This document shows positions 54,782 to 64,000 of a stretch of DNA of 64,000 nucleotides, piece by piece. Each line of letters begins with the position of its first letter. Within the stretch, counting starts at the first letter, position 1. This stretch comes from Zingiber officinale. Its lineage: Eukaryota; Streptophyta; Magnoliopsida; Zingiberales; Zingiberaceae. Location: assembly GCF_018446385.1 (NCBI RefSeq), contig NC_055999.1, forward strand, positions 78,259,859-78,323,858, in the 5' to 3' direction. The notes below the pieces were generated by a model. That model saw only the letters and a program-made list of their open reading frames with translations, was not told where the DNA came from and ran no database searches. The translations under genes and the position numbers were made by a program.

Positions 54782-55744
54782 CTAGTTCTTATAATATCCT
54801 GGGATTGACATTTGACTACAGAATGAGAGATCCTTCAAGGAGCGTTCGAATGCAACATCCTTATACTCCTGTTCCAGGAATTTGTATGCAAATACAACCC
54901 TTGAAAATACACCAATTGTTAAAACAGGATATTTTATGTCAAATGCTTCTTTAATCTTGCTTCCGAGTTCACCGGACATCTTAAGCCAGAATTTTTCTAA
55001 AAGCTCTGGTCCAGTGTATAGCCTTCCAATTTTATATGACAGCTTTAAGTAGTCATTTATGTATTGAACAATGTTTTTTACATTATCGCAGGATAATTTT
55101 TCCAAATCCCTGTAAGCTGCATCTTGAATGGCGGTGGATCCTGATGTTGGGTCTTTAGAAGAAAATACTCTTCTCATTTGAGATAATATATTCTGAGTTC
55201 CTTATCGGTCATCGGCTATATCTATTAATGTTGTGTATTCCGCCGGATAATTCATGCTCCATTGGATCCAGGCTAGCTTTTCAATTTCTCCTAAAAGATT
55301 CTCCATATATTCTATCTTATCCTTAGGATCAGTAAAGCCTTGGCTAGCAACATGATTTTTAGTAATAGACTCCCAGCGAATAAAGACATCATGAAAGAGC
55401 CCAATTTGTTCAGGAATAACAAATATAGTGCCACCTTGTTGTTGGGCTGAGGGCAAGGTCCACATTTCATTATTTTTGTCTCTTACAAACCTTATATTAG
55501 TGGGCCTTTGCTCAAAGGTGGGCCTTGATGGACCTGGATCCGCTCTTGTTGTTGCCGGCGAATAACCAGGTGGTCCCATCATTGCATCCTGGGGTGGATT
55601 ATATGGGGAAATTAATGTACTTGTGGAGTATACTTGTTGAGGGTTATGCTGATTCTCCACAAGGCGTCTTAGACTTGGATAATCCATTTCGTACCCCGTA
55701 GCAATTAGTTGAGATGATCTTTGGGTGGTGTCAATTATATACAA
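54782..55744 (-). pseudogene. EPRV copy B: coat protein region
   Basis: Two minus frames: 55744-55202 (GYEMDYPSLRRLVENQ, GFTDPKDKIEYMENLLGEIE) and 55177-54782 (SSKDPTSGSTAIQDAAYRDL, KDLSFCSQMSIPGYYKN). They are separated by a stop near 55200, and another break follows near 54782. The upstream movement-protein half is absent here; the virus ends within about 20 bases of 55744. Confidence 0.8.
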
Positions 55745-56103
55745 TCTTACTCTACATCATAATTTGAATTCATGACCACCAAATCACATTCATGACCACC
55801 AAATCACATGATAATAATTTTACCATCAAAGCTCCCCTGTGCATACCGTATATCCTTGAATAGATTAACAATTGAACTACTATTGTGATCAAATATCAAC
55901 AAATTTGAGATACATATAACTTGTCCATTTTAAGATTCAATGTGGTAACCAAACACTCTATAATCTCACCTACTGACAATTTACTATCATCAAAAGAAAA
56001 AACTACTTGCAGTTTACTGAAAAATATATATCTCATTGTGAAAGAATGGTTAATGGCGTACCTTACACAGATCAACACAAGCAAAGCTCTCAACCTAAGG
56101 AAT
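55745..56103. other. EPRV right border and HPGT 3' flank
   Basis: No gene. A 20-bp exact tandem duplication, ATTCATGACCACCAAATCAC, at 55768-55787 and 55788-55807 lies close to the viral end. Confidence 0.6.
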
Positions 56104-56690
56104 TCAACTGTAATTCTTCTGTTGAAAAGCTAACTCAAAACAATTTGATTTTGATACAGTTAATTTACTCCGAGATTGAGAAAAAGTATTCAGATGTAGA
56201 GGCCATGCAGCAGCTGCACATACGGCTCCTGAGAAGAATATAAGATCATGGAAAAAAGAGTGGCGTAAAAGAAATCAGTGACAACACTCAACTTGGTCTG
56301 TTGGAGTTAACTAATCATTATATAAATCGAATGGTTTTTATAACTTCATGCTGCTTCGCATGATATGCATGGTTGAAATGTCGTGTCTCAGTTTGTGTAA
56401 GAAATTTGATCATAGGATGATGTTTTAGAAAAATAGGTTTCTGTTTATAAGCCAACCTGATGACCATGAGGAGCAGCATAGTTTTCCCTCATTAATATGC
56501 TGCGCATTAAGACCAATCATCCATGAACCAACACTAACATCGTCATGGGCATAAGTGCGAAGAATAGCCTTATGTTACAAAGTAATTGCATCGGTCATAA
56601 ATTACATGTTCCCTAAATGATGTCAACCAATTGCCTAATCGATCAGTTAGAATAAGCGCACAAACCTATTGATAGAAATAAACTTTGCTA

Positions 56691-56748
56691 GGGCTCTAGA
56701 TACCACAAACATCTCTCCAGGGCTCTAGATACCACAAACATCTCTCCA
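56691..56748. repeat. 29-bp exact tandem duplication in HPGT exon 10
   Basis: Units 56691-56719 and 56720-56748, each GGGCTCTAGATACCACAAAC plus ATCTCTCCA, identical. With one unit the exon reads the family sequence; with two it runs to a stop. Confidence 0.95.
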
Positions 56749-59700
56749 GAAGCATGCCGGAAATACCTGTGTCAACATAATGAGGAAGTTGATAACACAA
56801 AATATCTTACTGCAGAGGAAAACAATTTAAAATCCATGTTAAGTATGAACTGAAAGCCATTGCACTATGGCATCCATAATTGGACATGGAATCATCATTT
56901 AGTCAAAAAAAGTATTCAGGACAAAATAAACTATAATAAAATCTTTTTGAAATAAATTATCTACAAAACATAAATGCTTTTTGAACTAAATTGTGTTGAC
57001 AACCAAAGGGTATCCTATTTGCTTGCCGCATAAATGCATGTGTTATGTGCCTTTCCATCAATGAATGCCACAATTTGTGTTGCAGTGATCTAGAAGTAGT
57101 CAAAATTTCAGCATGCTGTATATCTAATATTCACACTGAGAAGAAATATGACAATAGCTTTTGATTACGCACCTAGACCATATTATAGATGTACCGCAAG
57201 CAGTAATTCTATTTACAGGATAACCTCAGCTTGAAGCTGGTATGATTCCACTAGCATTTGATTACAACTCTCTCTTATAGATGACCTCAGTTTGTAGCCA
57301 GAATGATTGAGTAGCATTTGAATGACACAAATTGTCTGACTAAACAGCAAGATTTTCATAAAGCCCTATGACCCAAATGGAAAAACAGATTATACAGATA
57401 CACAACAAACCAATGCTTATGCCTGTTTCAAGCTTGATACCACTTCAAGGATACATTCAAGTATTCACTAGTCCATGAGTGATTCTTGTCACTGTTTGCA
57501 ACTGTTCTGACACGCATGCTGTTATGTTAATGTTTAATGGTAAATGAAAGTAACAAAGCTCCTTGATTGATATCTTCCTACCCGATACTTTAGCATAAGC
57601 GACTCAAAAACAACAGGAAAGATGAGTAGCAATCACTCTTGGAGAAGAGAAAACTGAAAAATTAGCTCTACCTTTACTCCCACATTTGGATTTTTGAATT
57701 CTGACCTTATATGATACCCATGTTTCTCTACCCTTTAGAAAGCCTTACTAGTGGGCTTTCGGAAGGTAGGCTCACTAATGGACCTAGCACTATATTTAAT
57801 TATCTTGATTTGGGCACTTGGGCCGTCTAATGTTAATTTTTCATAATATTATATACATGCACATAAGATTGATTACATGCTTTTACAGATTAAAATTAGA
57901 GTTTTGCTGCAACAGATCTAATAATCACCGCCAAAGTTATGAAGTAAATCTACTTGCAACCTCTAATTCCTTTCCAATCAGAGAATTCTTGAAGACTATT
58001 GTAGTTACATGTGCAGCTGATAGCCATCAATTCAAATAGTTCATAGCTATAACTTGAATCATAGCAAAAAATAACTACTTTTTCACTAAACACAATGTAA
58101 CTTGATATGCCTAACTATAAATTAGTTCAAAAAATGCTTACGATTTTCCATCACCAAACTTCCACCATTCTGGTTCAAACCACTTCTGACTCCTGAATAT
58201 AGTATTAGCAATCAATAAATATAATTAAGCTAACTTTCAGCACAAGACTATGACCTCTATTAATACTCACTTATCAGAGAAAACTTCGCCAGATTTCATA
58301 CACCCAATATATGCACGGGGTTTGTCCAAGTGGGCTGCAAGCATTGTACCCAAAGCATCTATAAAAGCACAAATAATCACCAATCAGATTATTATTAAAT
58401 GAGGAGCTATGTTAATGTTGATACATACATGAACATTCAGGGCCTGAAGCTAGCCAACTATGTTGACTGTTAATTATAGCCATCGAAAAACAAATTAACA
58501 ACAGTTAGTTTATAATTCTTAGTCTACCTCAGACCATTGGCCTTCAGAGGGAAAGAAAAGAATAATCTTCCAACTAACCAAGTTATTCAGTATGCAAACA
58601 ACTGATTTGTAGATATAGCATTGAAACCAGAAGAAAAATAATGAAGAATCATTGACATGGTTTCCAAAACACACTAGAACTTTAGATGCAACTCCCATTT
58701 GTCCAGTCTCTCCAAAAGTAAAAGAAAAAATGTCAGGATCAAAAAGTAATGGAATGCAGTTTTTGTCAATGACCCACTTGTAGTAGTTGGACAATTAGAT
58801 ATAAAACAGAAACAACAGATAGGGATGGTTTCATGCATTTACAACTTACATTTCGGAAAGGAAACACAAGATGCATTAGAAAAGAGAGCTCGTCCAGATG
58901 TCATGCTACCTAATCATGCTCCTCTGAAGTAAATAAATGAATTCAAACAGTTTGTAGTGGATATTCTGAAAGTCTCTTCTCCAATTAGAATCAAGTCCTA
59001 GGTACAAGCATATTGATGTGGCTAACTGTAGCATCAATGAGATTCCTTTGCTGTGATTGGACTTCTGTTTTAAACATTTGCTATTTTCAGTACATTGTTG
59101 TTATCAAACATTTGTTATTTCAAATACTTGTTCACAATAAGTTGTTTTGCTTTACTTGATTCTAGTTATTTCTGGTGGTTTAAGAAGACATAAACAATTG
59201 GTTATGTTCTATATCTTGGTGTGTCAGTGGACTATGAAGATATTGTTCTATACTGAAACATTAATCGAGTGGTGGAAGATTCATTCATCCTATTCATTAT
59301 GGTTAATAATAGGATATCTCCAGTTAGATTGAGGGCAAAGTTAAGAATGAAATATAGTTTGTTAGATGGAATGTAAGAGAAGAGGAAATCCTCTAACGCA
59401 CAGGAAACATATAAGACCTCCTCTCCAAGTAACAAGCAGAAGGGATCGAAAGGATTTAAATTTATGAAGAGGAAATTTTTGACATTTTTATTTTCTTTCT
59501 ACACTCCATTTTGTCCAAGTAATCAGGAGATCAAAAGTAAAATATCCTTCCTCTCATCTCATTATTTCAAGCAATCAGTTTTTTAAATCCCATTCTACTC
59601 CTTCCTCCACCTCTCTCCCCTCCTTTCAAGTAATCATGGGCTAAAAGAATTTTCAACAAGAGGAATCGGTATAGCTCATCTAAAATACTTGTTACAACTG

Positions 59701-61155
59701 AACACTTCTAGATCAGTGAATCAATAAAACGGAATTGTTATTCAGTCAATCTTATTGCATGAGAAAAGCAGTATTATTTAAGTCGAATTGATTTGGAAGG
59801 ATATATCTAGGCAATTCACAATAAACATACCAATGTTAACATAAACATCATCATTAATTTTAGCATAGAACTCAGCATCCCATGCTTCTGCTGCATGAGC
59901 AAGAAATAGTTTTGTCTTTTTCGGTTGTTCCTCAGAAGCTTCCACATGATTATCCTGTTGAAGATAAGAACAAATTGTTTAATCATTCAAATGAAGATGT
60001 GATATCATCTTAGCTAGATGCTAAAATACTTCAGCTGGTGTTCTATGCAAGAAATTTTTTGCAAATGACATATTGAAAAAATTAACATCAACAAGCATAT
60101 AGAAAATCAAGATACTACACATAGAACGCTGTTAATAAGTAAAATGAAGATAATCAATAAAGAATACAAAATTTTACAGTGCCAAAAGAGGATACCACAT
60201 AATACTGAGGAAGAGGTGATGCTGCAAATGAAAGTTTGCTTGCTTCCGTAGGCAATTTCTTTATTAAAATTTGAAGAACAAGTTGGTAGGGGATCTCTCT
60301 GATAGACCCTAAAATATCCTTGTCTCCTAAGAATTGTCCTACTGAGTTTACTAGAACTAATAAATAAAATTATTAATAAGATTTACAGGTTTCTAGAAAT
60401 CTAATATTATTAGTAACTTCAATCTTCATCTGATAAGATTTACAGGTTTCTGGATGCATCATTACACAACAAAGATAAGCATATTGTTAAAGACAAAAAG
60501 CTCTTTTATCATGTTTCCATCAGTTTCTAATTTCATATGCATCTGACAGGAAGCATAAAAGCAAACATCTGCCTCAGTGTATTCCACAGGGAAGAAATAA
60601 AGTAAAGATCCAAAAAGAAGATGGAATTCAACTTATTATTAGAAGAGGAATAGAAATTCCAGTTACTTTTAACTGTGTCGAAAAGAATGCAGAATGGTTG
60701 TAGCTTACTATCATCATTATCCTTTGTTTCCTCTTAATAAACTTCAAATTTGGTGCTAATATATCATCACAGGATTTGTTTTACCATTGCAGTTGAACTG
60801 ACAGACATGTAAACAACTAAAAAAGGTAATATTTTTAGAGTCGGAAATAAGATGAAATATAAACATAAAAGGCACATTTTGAACTACATAAACAAGGATA
60901 GATAAGGACAACATTAAGAATATGAACCTGAAATACAGTTTAAACATACAAGTATTATAAAATCAATTGTCTTCCAATTTTCGTTGTCAATCTCTCTACC
61001 AGCACTATCTCCACGATTTGCACTGACACATCAAATATGATCATGTTTCATTGTCAATGTCTGAAATTTACCTTCGTCCTATCACAAATCGTGCTACCAC
61101 ACCTTTTTCTAATTCCAGTTTTTTCATTGCTGCACCTGAGAACAAACTGAGTAAA

Positions 61156-61168
61156 CCCCCCCCCCCCA
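61156..61168. repeat. C13 run in an HPGT intron
   Basis: Thirteen C (G on the sense strand), about 20 bases before the exon 5 acceptor, where a pyrimidine tract would normally lie. Confidence 0.9.
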
Positions 61169-62239
61169 TTTAGTATTCTAAAATCTTGATGAATTCTCTG
61201 AAAAAAATCTTGAGAATTCTGCCCATAAGGAGGAATGCAAGAGGAAAAATTCATCCTCCATGTAAATTCTTTTACAGTCTGTTTGCATACTAATATATCC
61301 TAGTTTATCTCATAGAAAACATGGGGCATTGATCATCTATTTTTCAATCCGAGACAATGAAACCAACACTAATCAGTATGTAACTGCATAGGCTTAAAGA
61401 GTCTATAATAAGTTATACATTTCATGAATTCGATGAATAGGTATAAGTAGAATAAAGAAGATTGTACTGCACTAGTTGCGAGAGATGACTTTCTAACTGC
61501 GTCCCTCTGTTTTTTTTCGTTCAAATCCTGTAGCTATTCCTATAACAACAAGCAGTCTTTTCCTTGAAAAATTAGTCCCGTTGGTCTCCGAAGAGTACTG
61601 CCCAACAAGCCCTTTGTGTCTCGCCACCACAAGCTCCATCTCCAGAGCCGCTAACTTTTTGTGCTGTTGTCTGAATAGCAAAATATTCATGATCTTAACC
61701 CAACCTTTATCCCTACTACTCAAGAAGAGGCTCATATTAAAGAGAAGCAATCTGAAAGCAAGTCACCTGCAGTCTACCAACTTCAGCGTCACATCAACTG
61801 ATATAGCAGATTGTCCCTAATGTTGATGTACTTCAGCTAGATTAGAATATAATAGTAGGGGGATGGAATTTGACGACAAAGCTAGTCATTTAACGGAAGA
61901 ACAAAATCTAAGAACCTGTCCGGTCCTTCGATCCAGTTCCTTGATGAGATAAACCCTGCTCTGCGCATCCTGCCAGAGACTGTCAAAAAAGAGAATAACT
62001 GTGATTAAAATTCGCCATTTTTGGATGCCAACAAGCGGGAAAACACTAGCATTCGAGTAAAAAACAAAAGGAGAAAAATGAATCGGACGTAGAGTAGAGG
62101 ACCGAAAAGGGAACCGACCGGCCCGCAACGTAGAAGGAAGCCATGCTGGCGAACATTGCGAGCATGACGGCAGAGATCCGGGAGTTAGGCAGCGGGCGGG
62201 GACCTGATCCCCGGATCTGCATCGCTACTGCTGCCGCCG

Positions 62240-62258
62240 CCCCCCCCCCCCCCCCCCC
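62240..62258. repeat. C19 run just upstream of the HPGT start
   Basis: Nineteen C on the plus strand; G19 in the mRNA-sense 5' leader, 18 bases before the ATG. Could form a G-quadruplex and is a likely place for sequencing-length errors. Confidence 0.9.
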
Positions 62259-64000
62259 GACCCCTGCTCTCACCACGATCCTCTTCCCCTTTCTCTCCTT
62301 TCGCTTACTCAGATGCGATCGAAACAATTTTGCAGGTGGCTTGCGGACAGATCTTCCCTCTTCCATTCGCCACTCCCCAGACTTATCAGCGAAAAAAAAA
62401 ATCGTTTTCATTGATTTTTCCAAATTCCTCCCCAACTTTTTGAAATTGCCATATTACCCCTCATGCAACCGATTTCAAGCCAAATCTTGCTGTGTTTACT
62501 ATGATAGATAAAGACAATGAGTTTTGTTTTCCTCCTAATTAAATTTTATATAATGAATTAATAATTTAAGTTTCTTATTAAATTTTAATTTCTTCTTGTG
62601 AAGTTTTTCTTTTTAAAAATATCTATTCCTTTTCTAATCATCCTCGTGAACAGACTCCTAGCCTTACGACTACGAGAAAGCCATTGCCTCTGTCTTTTTG
62701 CTTTCAGGAGAAAAACAAAGGAATAAATAGGGTTGAGCAAAATTTATGTTAAATGGATTGAATTAAAATTTTTGATTGAATTATTTTAAAATTTTGTAAA
62801 TATCGATTATCTCAATTAATTTGGTTTATCTTAATTTTAAAACTCAATAATTATTTAAACCGAATAAATTAATTTATTTAATTTTTCCTTTTTATAACTA
62901 GATTTATATTCAACTGATTTAAAAAAATTAAAATTGAATAAACATATATTATTATTTAAAATTCAATTAATTTGATTGAATTAATATTTTATTGTTTAAT
63001 TTTACTGAAAAGTGGCTCAAGAAGTCATGCATCCGCTGGAGCCAGGACGAATGGGCAGTACGACTGGTTGAGAAGCCCTGATTGGCACTCTCAGTTCTCT
63101 CTCAACGTGGCTGATCTCGATGTAATGTAAGGTTAGTACTCCGACGAACAATTTTGTCTTCGTCTTCGCTCTTCTCAAGTAGCTGCTTGTGAATTCCGAT
63201 GGGTATTTGTTTAGGGTTGCATACTTTGCGTGGCCCATTACTACTGTACAAAACAAGAGTATTTTTCTTTTGCCTAACTGATCAGAATGATATTTTTATG
63301 GGATGATGAAGTGGTTTTGATCCCAGTGGGAAGATTATGTTGTATGATTTGGTAGGATTCTAATAGACTCAATAGGCAAATATTATTGGGAGATGGAAAA
63401 TAGTTTGGCCTACAAGAGTTTCATACCCATGATTGCTCTATTATAGTAAAAGATGATTATATTTACCGACGTCTCTCACAATCTGTCCTTAAGTTATAAC
63501 TGATCGTCAAGTGACTAAGAGGTAGAAGAAATTTTTTCCCCCGAGGGCATGCATCAATCGAAAATTTATCTACGCTCCCATTGTAGTAAATCTGTCACCT
63601 CTGACTAAAGGGGCACTATGTGGGGATCCATGATTGTTCTATGATCTTTATGATTTGACATGTAAAAATTTTGGAGTGCAAAATTAATCTTTTTATAATA
63701 GTCAAAAAATTAAGATGGCGCTACTATTTTTTCAAAATCATCAAAAGGACGCTCCATTTTGATTTTTTTATCAAAAGGGTGTCCCACCATACTGTTCAGC
63801 CGCATACAATTACTTAACTGCCCTTTAGTATTATTATCTCCCGCCTAATTTTTTAATCGGTTGGGTGTGTTATAGCAGCTACAGTTTTGTAGCTGCTACA
63901 ACATAAATGTTAAGTGAGCAAGTCAAATCCACATTGTTGCAACTACAGTTTCATAGTTGCTACAATAAGTATAGTAATTACGGTTTCTATTATAACAGTT
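62259..64000. other. Region upstream of HPGT, no gene seen
   Basis: The HPGT promoter should lie in the first few hundred bases. The rest is AT-rich with no convincing frame. From about 63840 to the window end are several short inverted repeats (for example AGCAGCTAC/GTAGCTGCT at 63874-63897) that may be the edge of a transposon continuing outside. Confidence 0.5.

Larger units (their letters stand above)
56104..62222 (-). pseudogene. HPGT: Hydroxyproline O-galactosyltransferase (HPGT, GT31), twelve exons, frame broken
   Basis: Exons (minus): 62222-62119, 61979-61916, 61816-61767, 61670-61473, 61135-61072, 61022-60950, 59954-59831, 58358-58271, 58192-58142, 56766-56666, 56568-56457, 56228-56104. 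The product is a Golgi type II membrane protein: anchor MLAMFASMASFYVAG (20-34), stem with LWQDAQSRVYLIKELDRRTG, then the catalytic domain (KRLLVVIGIATGF, ARFVIGR, AEFYAKINDDVYVNI with the DxD-like NDD, PRAYIGCMKSGEVF, KWFEPEWWKFGDG, RTYAHDDVSVGSW, CCSSWSS). HPGTs add the first galactose to hydroxyproline of arabinogalactan proteins. Breaks: one extra A in the run 61510-61517, a perfect 29-bp tandem duplication in exon 10 (56691-56748), and a one-base phase mismatch at the exon 11 acceptor. The usual WMPTG is SLATS here. The C-terminus is longer than usual. Confidence 0.88.

Noticed and set aside
43196..55744. An intact, possibly infectious badnavirus copy
   Set aside because: Every polyprotein part has stops or frameshifts, the pieces alternate in orientation, and no single strand carries the full gene order.

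Overview
This is plant nuclear DNA. Two genes have canonical GT-AG introns, and about two thirds of the window is nested retroelements plus one badnavirus-like endogenous pararetrovirus (EPRV) block. The GC-rich small gene at 32.8 kb, the long AT-rich introns and the presence of an integrated badnavirus suggest a non-grass monocot (ginger, banana or yam type). That host guess is inference only.

Layout. 1-18.3 kb: a copia-type LTR fragment (1-1277), then a minus-strand LINE split by a complete 6.7-kb gag-only LTR element (element A, 2299-9012, target duplication CAAGG). Next come a decayed Angela-like copia element (B, 9929-14383) and a probable Ty3/gypsy 3' end with an LTR (to about 17.9 kb) that carries a tRNA-derived SINE. 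18.1-25.2 kb: a CACTA (En/Spm) transposase remnant split by a second gag-only element (C, 18314-25093, duplication ATGAC). 25.4-30.4 kb: a young Tnt1-like copia element (D) with a near-intact polyprotein.

30.4-42.7 kb is the gene island: a small DUF7722-type gene (32805-33077, +), a complete ten-exon mitochondrial carrier of the MTM1/SLC25A39 type (33742-38707, -), and the last two exons of a G-box-factor-like bZIP gene (41899-42410, -) next to a second SINE. 43-55.7 kb is the EPRV block, in four pieces of alternating orientation from two diverged copies (A and B). It carries ORF1, ORF2, movement protein, a dUTPase-like domain, coat protein, zinc fingers, protease, reverse transcriptase and RNase H, all broken by stops or frameshifts. 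56.1-62.2 kb is a twelve-exon hydroxyproline O-galactosyltransferase (HPGT, GT31) gene on the minus strand. Its frame is broken by an extra base in an A8 run and a perfect 29-bp tandem duplication. 62.3-64 kb is intergenic.

The most notable points are: the viral inversion junction that falls on the tRNA-Met primer site; a dUTPase-like domain in the viral polyprotein, broken by a 22-bp duplication; the HPGT pseudogene; arrays of perfect hairpins and GGACTTTYC modules in the LTRs of elements A and C; and a nonsense-mutation pattern in the mobile DNA dominated by C-to-T or G-to-A changes. No gene cluster acting as a joint pathway is seen. The carrier and HPGT are unrelated housekeeping-type genes.
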